Assembly: GCF_016765795.1 (NCBI RefSeq) | Contig: NZ_JAESVP010000006.1 | Coordinates: forward strand, 124,001 to 188,000 | Length of the DNA: 64,000 nucleotides | Direction of reading: 5' to 3' | Origin: Fuscibacter oryzae | Lineage (GTDB): Bacteria > Pseudomonadota > Alphaproteobacteria > Rhodobacterales > Rhodobacteraceae | Shown: piece after piece, positions 1 through 9,361 of the stretch | Numbering within the stretch: position 1 is the first letter of the stretch | Layout: each line of letters starts with the position of its first letter | Translations under genes and position numbers: made by a program | Notes under the pieces: generated by a model | The model's input: only the letters and a program-made list of their open reading frames with translations | Database searches by the model: none | What the model was told of the DNA's origin: nothing

Positions 1-2
1 CC

Positions 3-554
3 CCACCCGCAGGTCAAACCCCGGCCTCCATGCGCGAGGCTGCAAACTTTCTCAATGCGCTTGCCGAAGGCCGTACCCTGTCAGAACTGCGCCGCACCGT
101 ATCGATCCAGATCGCCCAGCGGCGGCAAGAGATCGACTCTCTGGCGCGCGCATTGGTGGAATCAGGTTTCGCTGTCTGGCAAAATGACGGCGAACAGGCC
201 GAGCGCCTGATCGTGCGCGGTCGCGCAAACCTGCTGGAAGCGACCGAAACCCAGGACCTCGACCGGATACGCACCCTGTTCGATGACCTTGAACGCAAGC
301 GCGACATCGCTGATTTTCTGGAACTTGCCGAATCCGGCGAGGGCGTGCGCATTTTTATTGGGTCTGAGAACAAACTCTTCTCACTTTCGGGTTCCTCTCT
401 GGTGGTCTCTCCCTATATGAACGCTGACCGTAAGATCATCGGCGCGGTGGGGGTGATCGGACCAACGCGGCTCAACTACGGGCGCATTGTTCCGATCGTC
501 GATTACACCGCCCAAATGGTCGGCAGGCTCTTGTCCGAACGTGGCGGGGGCTAG
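3..554 (+). CDS. hrcA: Heat-inducible transcription repressor HrcA, C-terminal part (5' end outside window)
   Basis: The reading frame is open from the first bases, so the DNA-binding half of the gene lies upstream of the window. The 183 visible codons match the C-terminal part of HrcA, a repressor that binds CIRCE operators of heat-shock genes and is helped to fold by GroEL. Recognisable segments are the IGSENK-like stretch, SLVVSPY, and the highly conserved GVIGPTRLNYGRIVPIVDYTA near the end. HrcA is normally about 340-350 residues, so roughly half is missing only because of the window edge. grpE follows 28 bases downstream on the same strand, the usual hrcA-grpE arrangement. A CIRCE element would lie upstream and cannot be seen. 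Confidence 0.93.
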   Translation, partial: PPAGQTPASMREAANFLNALAEGRTLSELRRTVSIQIAQRRQEIDSLARALVESGFAVWQNDGEQAERLIVRGRANLLEATETQDLDRIRTLFDDLERKRDIADFLELAESGEGVRIFIGSENKLFSLSGSSLVVSPYMNADRKIIGAVGVIGPTRLNYGRIVPIVDYTAQMVGRLLSERGGG

Positions 555-582
555 GGACAACGGAAAGACAAGGAAGACTGCA

Positions 583-1113
583 ATGGCACAGGACAACCCG
601 GCCACCGAATCGATTTCGCCGGACGCCTCCGAGGACTTTCTCGCGGCAGATGAGCTGGATGCACTGCGCGCCGAACGCGATGAACTGCGTGACCGCTTCA
701 TGCGCGCACTGGCCGATGCTGAAAACTCGCGCAAACGCGCTGACCGCGACCGCCGCGAGGCAGAGCAATACGGCTCAACCCGTCTCGCCCGAGATTTGCT
801 GCCGGTTTACGACAATCTGACCCGTGCGCTGGATGCGGCCTCGGATGAAACCCGCACGCAGGCCTCAGCCCTGATTGAAGGGGTCGAGCTGACGCTGCGA
901 GAGCTGACCAATGTGATGACCAAACACGGCGTCACCCCCATTTCCCCAGCCGCGGGCGACCAGTTCGATCCGCAGATGCACCAGGCCATGTTCGAGGCCC
1001 CGGTCCCCGGCACCAAGGCGGGCCAGATCATACAGGTAATGACGCAGGGCTTCTTGCTGCATGATCGGCTGCTGCGCCCCGCGCAGGTAGGGGTATCCTC
1101 TACCCCCGGCTAA
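583..1113 (+). CDS. grpE: Nucleotide exchange factor GrpE
   Basis: A 176-residue GrpE, the dimeric cochaperone that releases ADP from DnaK. The N-terminal third is charged and helical (about residues 25-60, the long coiled coil). The C-terminal beta domain ends in the family signature GFLLHDRLLRPAQV. The ATG at 583 is preceded by AAGGAAG at good spacing; an in-frame start further upstream at 487 would overlap hrcA and is unlikely. The length is slightly short for the family (about 180-200). It probably shares a transcript with hrcA. A hairpin followed by a T-rich tract ends the unit. Confidence 0.95.
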   Translation: MAQDNPATESISPDASEDFLAADELDALRAERDELRDRFMRALADAENSRKRADRDRREAEQYGSTRLARDLLPVYDNLTRALDAASDETRTQASALIEGVELTLRELTNVMTKHGVTPISPAAGDQFDPQMHQAMFEAPVPGTKAGQIIQVMTQGFLLHDRLLRPAQVGVSSTPG

Positions 1114-1140
1114 GCCCAACAATCGGCCATAGGCCCGGTG

Positions 1141-1163
1141 AGGTGCGTGCTTTGCGCGCACCT
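1141..1163 (+). terminator. Rho-independent terminator after grpE
   Basis: AGGTGCGTGC and GCGCGCACCT form a 10-bp stem (one G-U pair) around a TTT loop, followed by TTCTATTT. It lies between the convergent ends of grpE and mutS and should stop grpE transcripts. Confidence 0.75.
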
Positions 1164-1165
1164 TT

Positions 1166-3808
1166 CTATTTCAGCAAATCCTTCAGCTCATAAAGAACCT
1201 GCAACGCTTCCCGCGCCGTCATCTCATCGGGGTGAACCGCCTTCAGGCGCTGCTCAACGACCGATTCCTTTGCGACGGCGCGCGCCACCGGCGCGGCGGG
1301 GGCAACCCGGAACAGCGGCAGATCGTCGATCACCGCTTTTTGCGCGCCGCCCTCGCGCTCTCCTTTTTCCAGCGCCTCCAGCACCACCTTGGCCCGTTCG
1401 ATCACCGCGGGCGGCAGTCCGGCCAGACGCGCCACCTGCACGCCATAGCTGCGGTCTGCCGCGCCTTTGCGCACCTCATGCAGAAAGATCACCTCGCCTT
1501 CCCATTCTTTCACGCTGACCGTGGCATTGGCGACGCCCGGCAATTTTCCTGCCAGTGCCGTCATCTCATGGTAATGGGTAGCGAAAAGCGCGCGGCAACG
1601 GTTGGCTTCGTGCAGATGCTCCAGCACCGCCCAGGCAATCGACAGCCCGTCATAGGTTGCGGTTCCCCGGCCAATCTCGTCCAGAATAACCAGAGCCCTG
1701 TCATCGGCCTGATTAAGAATTGCCGCCGTCTCGACCATTTCGACCATGAAGGTGGATCGGCCGCGCGCGAGATCATCGCTGGCCCCAACCCGGCTGAACA
1801 ACTGGCTGACCAGCCCGATCCGTGCCTTGCGTGCCGGAACATAGCTTCCCGCCTGTGCCAAAAGGGCAATCAGCGCATTCTGGCGCAGAAAAGTGGATTT
1901 ACCGGCCATGTTCGGCCCGGTCAGCAGCCAGATCGCTGGGGTGTCGCCGCTCGTCAGTCCACAATCATTGGCAACGAACGGTCCGCCCCCTACGCGGCGC
2001 AGCGCGCGTTCCACAACAGGATGCCGTCCGCCCTCTACCTCAAAGGCGCGGCTTCCGTCCACCTCAGGCGCGCACCAGTCCTCGGCCAGTGCCAGATCCG
2101 CGAAAGCCGCCGCCAAATCCAGTTCTGCCAAACCGCGCGCGGCTGCGCCGATCATCGCCGCTTGATCCAGTATTGCGGCTCTAAGCGCCTCATAGTGCCG
2201 CTTTTCAATCTCCAGCGCATGGTTTCCCGCGTTCAATATGCGGGTTTCCATCTCGTTCAAAGGCAGGGTGGTAAACCGCACCTGATTGGCCGTTGTCTGC
2301 CGGTGGATGAAGGTCTGGTTCAGCGGATCCGAAAACATCTTTTCGGCATGTGTTGTCGTTGTTTCGATGAAATAGCCCAGCACGTTGTTGTGCTTGATCT
2401 TCAGGCTCGGCACCCCGCTAAGGGCGATATATTCCGCCTGCATCCTGCCAATCACCCCGCGACCCTCATCGCGCAGAGCCCGGGTTTCATCCAGATCCCC
2501 ATCATATGCGCTGGCAATGAAGCCGCCGTCCCGCGCCAGCAAGGGCGGCTCGGCCACCAGCGCGATGTCCAGCAGATCAACCAGCGGGCGGTGCCCGGTC
2601 AGGCTGTTGCCCGCCTCTGCCAACAGCGCAGGCACGCCGGACAGCAGTGCTGAAATCCGCTCTGCTTCGGTCAGTCCCGCGCGGATCGCCGCCAAATCGC
2701 GCGGCCCGCCCCGGTCCAGCGCCAGCCGTGACAGCGCACGATCCATATCCGGCACTTGCCGCAGGGCGGCGCGCAGACCCTCTCGCAGCCGCGCATTTTC
2801 CAGCAGAAATCCAACGGCCTCCAGCCGCGAATGGATCACCGCCAGATCCTGCGATGGCGCAGAGATGCGCCGCTCCAGCAGCCGCGCGCCCGCCGCCGTG
2901 ACCGTGCGGTCCACCGCCGCCAAAAGCGATCCCTCGCGCCCGCCCGACAGCGCCTGTGTCAGCTCCAGATTCCGCCGGGTTGCGGCGTCGATCTGCATCG
3001 CCCCGCCAAGGGTTTCGCGCACCGGCGGGCGCAACAGCGGCAGCTTACCGCGCTGCGTCAGGTCCAGATATTCAACCAAAGCGCCCATTGCCGACACTTC
3101 GGCCCGGTCAAAAACACCAAACGCCTCCAGCGAGGCGACGCCGAACAATGCGCAAAGCCGCTTTTCCGCACTTTGGCTATCAAAACTGCCGCGTGCCAGC
3201 GGCGTCATCGCCGCATTGATTTCGGTGACCAGCCCGGTCCAATCCTGTTCGCGTGCCTCGCTGATCAAAACCTCTCTCGGTGCCAGCCGGGCCAGCTCGG
3301 GTGCCAACCTTACCGGGGGGCACAGCATCACCCGAAACTCGCCGGTCGAAATATCGGCCCAGGCCAGCGCGCTGGTGTCGCGCACCTCGGCAAAGGCCGC
3401 CAGATAGTTGTGTCGCCGTGCTTCCAGCAGCGAATCTTCGGTCAGCGTGCCGGGCGTGACCAGGCGCACCACATCACGCCGCACCACCGATTTCGCGCCG
3501 CGCTTTTTTGCCTCTGCGGGGTCCTCAAGCTGCTCGGCAATCGCCACGCGAAACCCTTTGCGGATCAGCGCCAGCAGATAACCCTCGGCGGCATGAACTG
3601 GCACGCCGCACATCGGGATCGGCTCTCCCAGATGAAAGCCGCGCTTGGTCAGCGCGATGTCCAGCGCTTCGGCGGCGGCCACCGCATCGTCAAAGAACAT
3701 CTCGTAAAAGTCGCCCATCCGATAGAACAGCAGCGACCCCGGATTCTGGGCCCTGATCTCCAGATACTGCGCCATCATCGGCGTTACGCTGGTGTCGTCC
3801 GTTGCCAC
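1166..3808 (-). CDS. mutS: DNA mismatch repair protein MutS
   Basis: An 880-residue, full-length MutS, which recognises mismatches as a dimer and recruits MutL using ATP. Domain I carries the mismatch-reading motif GDFYEMF near residue 35. The connector, lever and clamp domains follow. The C-terminal ABC-type ATPase has Walker [10 protein letters not shown] (about residue 630) and Walker [16 protein letters not shown] (about residue 705). The start is GTG at 3808 (valine-coded, read as Met), preceded by GGGAG eight bases upstream; the protein begins [16 protein letters not shown], in the right place for domain I. It is transcribed divergently from maeB. Nothing is truncated. Confidence 0.98.
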   Translation of the reverse strand: MATDDTSVTPMMAQYLEIRAQNPGSLLFYRMGDFYEMFFDDAVAAAEALDIALTKRGFHLGEPIPMCGVPVHAAEGYLLALIRKGFRVAIAEQLEDPAEAKKRGAKSVVRRDVVRLVTPGTLTEDSLLEARRHNYLAAFAEVRDTSALAWADISTGEFRVMLCPPVRLAPELARLAPREVLISEAREQDWTGLVTEINAAMTPLARGSFDSQSAEKRLCALFGVASLEAFGVFDRAEVSAMGALVEYLDLTQRGKLPLLRPPVRETLGGAMQIDAATRRNLELTQALSGGREGSLLAAVDRTVTAAGARLLERRISAPSQDLAVIHSRLEAVGFLLENARLREGLRAALRQVPDMDRALSRLALDRGGPRDLAAIRAGLTEAERISALLSGVPALLAEAGNSLTGHRPLVDLLDIALVAEPPLLARDGGFIASAYDGDLDETRALRDEGRGVIGRMQAEYIALSGVPSLKIKHNNVLGYFIETTTTHAEKMFSDPLNQTFIHRQTTANQVRFTTLPLNEMETRILNAGNHALEIEKRHYEALRAAILDQAAMIGAAARGLAELDLAAAFADLALAEDWCAPEVDGSRAFEVEGGRHPVVERALRRVGGGPFVANDCGLTSGDTPAIWLLTGPNMAGKSTFLRQNALIALLAQAGSYVPARKARIGLVSQLFSRVGASDDLARGRSTFMVEMVETAAILNQADDRALVILDEIGRGTATYDGLSIAWAVLEHLHEANRCRALFATHYHEMTALAGKLPGVANATVSVKEWEGEVIFLHEVRKGAADRSYGVQVARLAGLPPAVIERAKVVLEALEKGEREGGAQKAVIDDLPLFRVAPAAPVARAVAKESVVEQRLKAVHPDEMTAREALQVLYELKDLLK

Positions 3809-3885
3809 ACCTGTCTCCCTCTTCGCGCCAAAATCCTAGCGAAGCAGCCATGCAAGGGAAAGTGCTGTGGGGCTTGCCCGCCCCG

Positions 3886-3909
3886 CGATCCACAACTTGT
3901 TGTGGATAA
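3886..3909. promoter_or_regulatory. Two opposed DnaA-box-like sites in the mutS-maeB spacer
   Basis: TCCACAAC and GTTGTGGA (3889-3906) form an inverted repeat with a TT centre. Read on the minus strand, 3909-3901 is TTATCCACA, the exact DnaA-box consensus. On the plus strand, 3886-3894 is CGATCCACA, matching 7 of 9. The 221-base spacer also holds the divergent promoters of mutS and maeB and is more AT-rich toward maeB. DnaA binding here is inferred from consensus only. Confidence 0.45.
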
Positions 3910-4029
3910 GCGCTGCTATATCACTATCAAAAGCAATGCTCCTACCGCTTCGCCCGCAAGCGCCCAGATCGGGTTGCGCAAGCCTTCGCGTAACGATATG
4001 AAAGATTTCGGCCCATTGAGAGCAATAAA

Positions 4030-6288
4030 ATGTCAAACAAGAACCGCGTCACGCCGGAAGAGGCGCTGGCCTATCACCTTGATCCGCGCCCCGGCAAATA
4101 TGACATCGTGGCATCCAAACCCATGGCCACCCAGCGCGACCTGTCGCTGGCCTACAGCCCTGGCGTGGCGGTTCCTGTTCTGGCCATCGCCGAGCGGCCA
4201 GAGACAGCCTATGACTATACCGTCAAGGGAAACATGGTGGCCGTCATCTCGAACGGCACCGCCATTCTGGGGTTGGGCAATCTGGGGGCCTTGGCGTCAA
4301 AGCCGGTGATGGAGGGCAAGGCGGTTCTGTTCAAGCGCTTCGCCGATGTGAACGCGATCGACATTGAGCTGGCGACCGAAGACCCGGAAGAGATTATCAA
4401 GGCTGTCCATCTGATGTCGCCCACCTTTGGCGGCATCAATCTTGAAGATATCAAGGCGCCGGAATGCTTCATCATCGAGCAGCGGCTGAAGGAAATCTGC
4501 GACATACCGGTGTTTCACGATGACCAGCACGGCACCGCCGTGATCTGTGCTGCCGGGATGATCAACGCGCTGGAACTGTCGGGCAAGAAGATCGGTGAGG
4601 TAAAGATCGTCCTCAACGGGGCAGGGGCCGCCGGAATCGCCTGTCTGGAGCTGCTGAAATCCATGGGCGCAAAGCATGACAATTGCATCATGTGCGACAC
4701 CAAGGGTGTCATCTGGCAAGGCCGTACCGAGGGCATGAACCAGTGGAAATCGGCCCATGCCGCCAACACGCCCGCCCGCACGCTGGAAGAGGCGATGGTG
4801 GACGCCGACGTGTTCCTTGGCGTTTCGGCCAAGGGCGCGGTCACGTCAGAAATGGTGGCATCCATGGCGGAAAACCCCGTCATCTTTGCCATGGCCAACC
4901 CCGATCCCGAAATTACCCCGGAAGAGGCGCATGCCATCCGCCCCGATGCCATCGTGGCGACCGGGCGCAGCGATTATCCCAATCAGGTCAATAACGTTCT
5001 GGGTTTTCCCTATCTGTTCCGCGGCGCGCTGGATATCCACGCCCGCGCGATCAATGACGAGATGAAGATTGCCTGCGCTCAGGCTCTGGCCAAACTGGCC
5101 CGCGAAGATGTGCCGGATGAGGTTGCGATGGCCTATGGTCGCAAGCTGTCGTTTGGGCGGGATTACATCATTCCGACGCCGTTCGACCCCCGGCTTATCC
5201 ACGTCATCCCGCCCGCAGTGGCCAAGGCGGGCATGGATACCGGCGTTGCCCGCCGCCCAATTGTGGACCTGAAGTCCTATGAACTGCACCTGAAACAGCG
5301 CATGGACCCGACGGCCAGCATCCTGCAAGGCATCCACGCGCGCGCGCGTCAGGCGCAGGCCCGCATGATCTTTGCCGAAGGCGACGATCCGCGCGTTCTG
5401 CGTGCTGCGGTGGCCTATCAGCGCGCAGGCCTTGGCCGCGCCATGGTTGTGGGTCGCGAACAGGATGTGCGCGAAAAGCTGGAGGCAACGGGCCTTGGCG
5501 ATGCCGTGCGCGAGTTGGAGATCGTCAACGCCGGCAACAACCGCCATCTCGATCAATACAAGGACTTCCTTTATCAGCGCCTGCAACGGCAGGGGTTCGA
5601 CCGGCAAGACGTTCACCGCCTTGCCGCGCGCGACCGGCATGTGTTTTCGGCGCTAATGCTGGCGCATGGCCATGGCGATGGGCTGGTCACCGGGGCCACG
5701 CGCAAATCGGCGCATGTGCTGTCGCTGATCAACCATGTCTTTGATGCGACGGCGGCGGATGGTGCCGTTGGCGTTACCGCGCTGTTGCACAAGGGCCGCA
5801 TCGTACTGATCGGCGACACGTTGGTGCATGAATGGCCAGAAGAGGAAGATCTGGCCACCATCGCCACCCGCGCCGCCAAGGTCGCCCGCAATCTGGGGCT
5901 GGAGCCGCGCGTGGCCTTCGTCAGCTTTTCGACCTTTGGCTATCCGGTCAGTGAGCGGGCGACCAAAATGCACCGTGCGCCGCAGATTCTGGATCAGCGC
6001 CGGGTCGATTTTGAATATGATGGCGAGATGACGGTAGATGTTGCCCTCAACCCCGAGGTGATGGCGCATTACCCGTTCTGCCGCCTGTCCGGCCCCGCAA
6101 ACATTCTGGTGGTTCCGGCGCGGCACTCGGCGTCGATCTCGGTCAAGCTGATGCAGGAAATGGCGGGTGCGACCGTGATCGGCCCTATTCTGACCGGCGC
6201 GACCAAGCCCATCCAGATCTGCTCCGCCAACTCAACCGCCAATGACATCCTGAACATGGCGGTCATGGCGGCCTGCAAGGTCGGCTGA
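4030..6288 (+). CDS. maeB: NADP-dependent malic enzyme, MaeB type
   Basis: A 752-residue malic enzyme that decarboxylates malate to pyruvate with NADP, supplying NADPH and pyruvate during growth on C4 acids. It has the MaeB three-part build: malic N-terminal domain (about 1-160, with DYTVKGNMVAVISNGTAILGLGN), NAD(P)-binding domain (about 165-400, with NGAGAAGIACLELL), and a C-terminal phosphotransacetylase-like domain (about 430-750). In this family the last domain is regulatory and thought to bind acetyl-CoA rather than make acetyl phosphate. The ATG at 4030 follows a GAGAG sequence. It is a single gene divergent from mutS, and a GC-rich hairpin lies after its stop. Confidence 0.95.
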   Translation: MSNKNRVTPEEALAYHLDPRPGKYDIVASKPMATQRDLSLAYSPGVAVPVLAIAERPETAYDYTVKGNMVAVISNGTAILGLGNLGALASKPVMEGKAVLFKRFADVNAIDIELATEDPEEIIKAVHLMSPTFGGINLEDIKAPECFIIEQRLKEICDIPVFHDDQHGTAVICAAGMINALELSGKKIGEVKIVLNGAGAAGIACLELLKSMGAKHDNCIMCDTKGVIWQGRTEGMNQWKSAHAANTPARTLEEAMVDADVFLGVSAKGAVTSEMVASMAENPVIFAMANPDPEITPEEAHAIRPDAIVATGRSDYPNQVNNVLGFPYLFRGALDIHARAINDEMKIACAQALAKLAREDVPDEVAMAYGRKLSFGRDYIIPTPFDPRLIHVIPPAVAKAGMDTGVARRPIVDLKSYELHLKQRMDPTASILQGIHARARQAQARMIFAEGDDPRVLRAAVAYQRAGLGRAMVVGREQDVREKLEATGLGDAVRELEIVNAGNNRHLDQYKDFLYQRLQRQGFDRQDVHRLAARDRHVFSALMLAHGHGDGLVTGATRKSAHVLSLINHVFDATAADGAVGVTALLHKGRIVLIGDTLVHEWPEEEDLATIATRAAKVARNLGLEPRVAFVSFSTFGYPVSERATKMHRAPQILDQRRVDFEYDGEMTVDVALNPEVMAHYPFCRLSGPANILVVPARHSASISVKLMQEMAGATVIGPILTGATKPIQICSANSTANDILNMAVMAACKVG

Positions 6289-6298
6289 CCTTCCGCTT

Positions 6299-6323
6299 GA
6301 CTCGGCGGCCCGTCCGCCGGGTC
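6299..6323. terminator. GC-rich hairpin between convergent maeB and the 6322 gene
   Basis: GACTCGGCGG and CCGCCGGGTC pair over 10 bp (one wobble) around CCCGT. There is no strong T-run on either side, so it may be a weak bidirectional terminator or only an mRNA 3' stabiliser. Confidence 0.45.
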
Positions 6324-6681
6324 AGTAGCTTTTGGTGCTTTCCTTGACGGACAGGATTTTTGGCGCGCCGCTCTCGGACAGTTCGATCTGATAGGTGCGG
6401 ATATCCTCGTGGCCCTCTTGTGCGATACGGGCCTCGAAGATGTCATCGGTGGTCTGGGTGATTGCCGTAAGGCCGCCACCGCCTCGCATGGTTACTTTGG
6501 CGTCAATATCGTCAAGAATCAGCCTGTAGATACAGATCGACTGGCTTACCGCGTCCATTCTGCACTCCTCCGTTTTGACTTTTCCGGCGCTGGCGCCGCC
6601 CGCCGACAGCAGGGCAACCACCGCAGTTGCGCAAACAACCGCCAAGACGGCGGCAAGCGATAATCTGGTCCCGCGACTCAT
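6322..6681 (-). CDS. Small secreted protein of unknown function, partner of metzincin-like protease
   Basis: I do not recognise a family. The 119-residue product starts with a clear signal peptide (positively charged start, hydrophobic residues 9-27, cleavage likely after GGASA near residue 32). The mature part is about 87 residues and has two cysteines (in ECRMD and SICIY) that could form a disulfide, a GGGG run, and otherwise looks like a small beta-rich domain. Its ATG overlaps the stop of the upstream protease gene by four bases (ATGA), with a G-rich ribosome site inside that gene, so the two are translationally coupled. By position it could be an inhibitor, chaperone or substrate of the protease; this is inference only. 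Confidence 0.7.
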   Translation of the reverse strand: MSRGTRLSLAAVLAVVCATAVVALLSAGGASAGKVKTEECRMDAVSQSICIYRLILDDIDAKVTMRGGGGLTAITQTTDDIFEARIAQEGHEDIRTYQIELSESGAPKILSVKESTKSY

Positions 6682-7586
6682 TTCGCCCCCCGCTTGGGGG
6701 GAGCCGTGATCAGGGTTCCCGCCGCCGCTTCGGCAGGGGTGCGCGGATAATGCCGCTTCATCTTGGCGGGCCAGACGGCGAACAAGGTGTTGCTGCCAAC
6801 CAGAAGTCGCGCGAACGGCATCAGAAGGTCAGTGGGCGAGGCGCCGCCCGAAAACACCTCTGCCACCGAAAAGGCACGCACCGCCTCGCGCCAGGGCGCT
6901 GAATGTTCCAGCCGCAACTGCATCCCCGATCCCATGACGGAATTCATGTCCACGTCAGAAACGCCGTAACAGGCGCTTGCATTGGTATCGCCACTGGCCG
7001 GGCAATGCGCCTTGCCGATATCGACATGGCCAAGGCCAAGAATATGGCCGAACTCATGCACATGGGCCTGCTGCATCACCTTCTTGTTGTGACTGTCGCG
7101 GTTCTTTTCGACCGAGTTGATGTCCTTGCTATCATAAAGATGCTCATGAGAGCCGAACCACTTCACACTGGGATGCAAGCGCACCACATCGATGCTGTGG
7201 TGATTGTTGGCGGCCGTTCCCTCTTGCCCCACCACCTTCAGCCGGCACCAGACATTCGGAACATAAACCTGCGCATCCTTGGCGGTGTAAAGAAAGCTGC
7301 CCGCGTCATTGATCAGCCAGAACTTGTCGCTCCAATAGGCCTGAACTGACGAGCAGAAGGTGTCCTTCCACGCCTTCCAGGTGGCCGGAGTCCATTTGAT
7401 GATCTTGCGCGCCGGTTTGGCCGCGTTGCCATAGTCGTGATAGGTGCCTTCGTCCGCGCCAGCAGCGGGGTTGATCTGGGAAAACCCCATGCGGACCGTC
7501 AGCGTCAATTCGGCATTGTTGTAGGCATCGCAGACGTCGGTATTCAACTCGGCATCAAAACGGGGAAACACGATCTTCTGTTTCAT
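6678..7586 (-). CDS. Metzincin-type zinc metalloprotease, uncharacterised
   Basis: A 302-residue protein with the extended zinc motif HEFGHILGLGH at residues 177-187 (three His ligands and catalytic Glu178), followed about 30 residues later by MNSVMGSGM, which fits the Met-turn of metzincins. I see no signal peptide: it begins MKQKIVFPRFDAELNTDVCD. It is therefore either cytoplasmic or exported without a cleavable N-terminal signal. The chosen ATG at 7586 has GGGAGG seven bases upstream; a longer frame upstream has no ribosome site. The region before the active site is rich in Trp, Lys and Asn, unlike neighbouring housekeeping proteins. It is coupled to the small secreted protein at 6322. Substrate unknown. 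Confidence 0.75.
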   Translation of the reverse strand: MKQKIVFPRFDAELNTDVCDAYNNAELTLTVRMGFSQINPAAGADEGTYHDYGNAAKPARKIIKWTPATWKAWKDTFCSSVQAYWSDKFWLINDAGSFLYTAKDAQVYVPNVWCRLKVVGQEGTAANNHHSIDVVRLHPSVKWFGSHEHLYDSKDINSVEKNRDSHNKKVMQQAHVHEFGHILGLGHVDIGKAHCPASGDTNASACYGVSDVDMNSVMGSGMQLRLEHSAPWREAVRAFSVAEVFSGGASPTDLLMPFARLLVGSNTLFAVWPAKMKRHYPRTPAEAAAGTLITAPPKRGAK

Positions 7587-7733
7587 GCGACCTCCCGGAA
7601 TATAGCATTTCAAATGCCGCCAGCAGAACACGACCACGCCTTTCCCGCAAGGAGGGCAAACCTGACCTCTTGGCCTTTGTCGCCAGCGGGCCTAGCGTGA
7701 CGTGGCCTGACGTGACGGGGCAAGGAGAGTGCG

Positions 7734-8633
7734 ATGACAGACCATGTTTCCACCCATCAGGCCGAAGAAGATGCCCGCAACGAGGACATCCTGATCTATG
7801 TGAATGGCAAGATCGTGCCCAAGGCGCAAGCCGTGGTGTCGGTTTATGATTCCGGCTTCATGCTGGGGGATGGTGTGTGGGAAGGGCTTCGGCTTTATAA
7901 CGGGCGCTGGTCCTTTCTGGAGGAGCATATCGACCGCCTGTTTGACGCCGCAAAAGCCATTGATCTTGACATCGGGATGACCCGAGAAAGCGTCACGAAT
8001 GCCCTGTTAGAGACACAAAAAGCCAATGGAATGCACAGCGACGCCCACGCCCGCCTGATGGTGACGCGCGGGGTTAAAACGCGGCCGTTCCAGCATCCAC
8101 GCCTGTCGCAGCAGGGGCCGAACATTGCGATCATCATGGAGCATTCGCGCCCCAGGATCCCGCGGCCGATAACTCTGGCAACGGTTCCGCATTTGCGCGG
8201 ATTGCCGATGACGCAAGACCCCAAGCTAAACAGCCATTCCAAGCTGAATTGCATTCTGGCCTGTATTGCTGCGCAAAAGGCTGGCGCGGATGAGGCGTTG
8301 ATGCTGGATGTGCATGGCTTTGTGAACACCACTAATGCCTGCAACTTCTTTATCGTGCGCAAGGGTCAAGTCTGGACCAGTACGGGCGACTACTGCATGA
8401 ACGGCATCACGCGGCAAAAGGTGATTGACCTGTGCCGCGTCAATGACATCCCGGTCTTTGAGCGGAACTTCAGTCTGGTCGATACCTATTCTGCGGATGA
8501 GGCGTTCCTGACCGGCACCTTCGGGGCGCAGACCCCGGTGGGCACGATTGACGGACGCACCATCGGCACCGGCCAGATGGGGCCGATGACCGAACGGCTG
8601 CGCATTCTTTACAAGGCCCTGGTAGGAGCCTGA
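7734..8633 (+). CDS. Class IV aminotransferase (branched-chain/D-amino-acid aminotransferase-like)
   Basis: A 299-residue fold-type IV PLP enzyme. It shows the family features YDSGFMLGDGVWEGLRLYNG near the N-terminus, the probable PLP lysine K170 in SHSKLN, NTTNACNFFIV for PLP phosphate contacts, and FLTGTFGAQTPV near the C-terminus. The family includes branched-chain aminotransferases, D-alanine aminotransferase and aminodeoxychorismate lyase; the sequence does not settle which. The ATG is preceded by GGCAAGGAGAG. The next gene starts three bases after the stop, so the two form an operon. A second, more typical ilvE may exist elsewhere in the genome. Confidence 0.85.
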   Translation: MTDHVSTHQAEEDARNEDILIYVNGKIVPKAQAVVSVYDSGFMLGDGVWEGLRLYNGRWSFLEEHIDRLFDAAKAIDLDIGMTRESVTNALLETQKANGMHSDAHARLMVTRGVKTRPFQHPRLSQQGPNIAIIMEHSRPRIPRPITLATVPHLRGLPMTQDPKLNSHSKLNCILACIAAQKAGADEALMLDVHGFVNTTNACNFFIVRKGQVWTSTGDYCMNGITRQKVIDLCRVNDIPVFERNFSLVDTYSADEAFLTGTFGAQTPVGTIDGRTIGTGQMGPMTERLRILYKALVGA

Positions 8634-8636
8634 GCC

Positions 8637-9353
8637 ATGCGCATCGCAATGTGGTCTGGCCCGCGCAATCTTTCGACCGCGATGATGTATTCCTTTGCGG
8701 GGCGTGGTGATTGCGCGGTCTGGGACGAACCTTTTTATGCGGCTTATCTCAAGGCGACAGGCATCGCTCATCCAATGGCCGATCAGGTGATTTCTGCGGG
8801 TATTGCCGATCCGGCCCGGGTGGCTAACGCGTGTCTTGGCGCAATCCCCGACGGCAAGCCGCTGTTCTACCAAAAGCACATGACGCTGCATATGATCGCC
8901 GGATTTGACCGCAGCTTCATGGCGGGCCTGACCAATGTTTTCCTGATCCGCCACCCCGCGCGCGTCATTGCCAGCTATTCGAAGAAACGCGAGGCCCCGA
9001 CCTTGGCCGACATCGGTTTCGTGCAGCAGGCAGAGTTGTTTGATCAGGTGGCCGACCGGCTGGGCGCGGCGCCTTTGGTCGTCGATTCCGCCGACATTCG
9101 TGCCACCCCGCGCGAAACGCTGGGGCGGCTGTGCGCTGCGCTGGGCATCCCCTTTGCCGAAGGAATGCTGCGCTGGCCAGCCGGGCCCAAGCCTTATGAT
9201 GGTCCCTGGGCACCGCATTGGTACAACGCTGTTCACGCCTCTACCGGGTTCGATGAGCCGGAAGGGCCGCTGCCCACTCTGCCAGACGCCTATCGGGCTT
9301 TGTCGGACCGGGCGCTGTCCTATTATGAAAGGCTTGCTGCACTGAGGCTGTAA
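8637..9353 (+). CDS. Sulfotransferase-like P-loop protein
   Basis: A 238-residue protein beginning MRIAMWSGPRNLSTAMMYSF. This matches the N-terminal nucleotide-binding strand-loop-helix of a small bacterial group of sulfotransferase-like proteins. FLIRHPARVIASY around residue 105 corresponds to the second PAPS-contact region. Sulfotransferases move sulfate from PAPS to an acceptor, but this group has no proven substrate that I can name. It lies three bases after the class IV aminotransferase, and such pairs suggest modification of an amino-acid-derived compound; that is inference. A 24-bp palindrome follows the stop. Confidence 0.75.
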   Translation: MRIAMWSGPRNLSTAMMYSFAGRGDCAVWDEPFYAAYLKATGIAHPMADQVISAGIADPARVANACLGAIPDGKPLFYQKHMTLHMIAGFDRSFMAGLTNVFLIRHPARVIASYSKKREAPTLADIGFVQQAELFDQVADRLGAAPLVVDSADIRATPRETLGRLCAALGIPFAEGMLRWPAGPKPYDGPWAPHWYNAVHASTGFDEPEGPLPTLPDAYRALSDRALSYYERLAALRL

Positions 9354-9361
9354 AATGGAAA

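Noticed and set aside
3809-4029. Full replication origin (oriC)
   Set aside because: Only two DnaA-like boxes and a short AT-richer part are present, without a cluster of boxes or an unwinding element typical of an alphaproteobacterial origin.
1232-4309. Long plus-strand open frames opposite mutS
   Set aside because: They are antisense shadows caused by high GC at third codon positions; mutS motifs are complete on the minus strand and the antisense frames look like no known protein.
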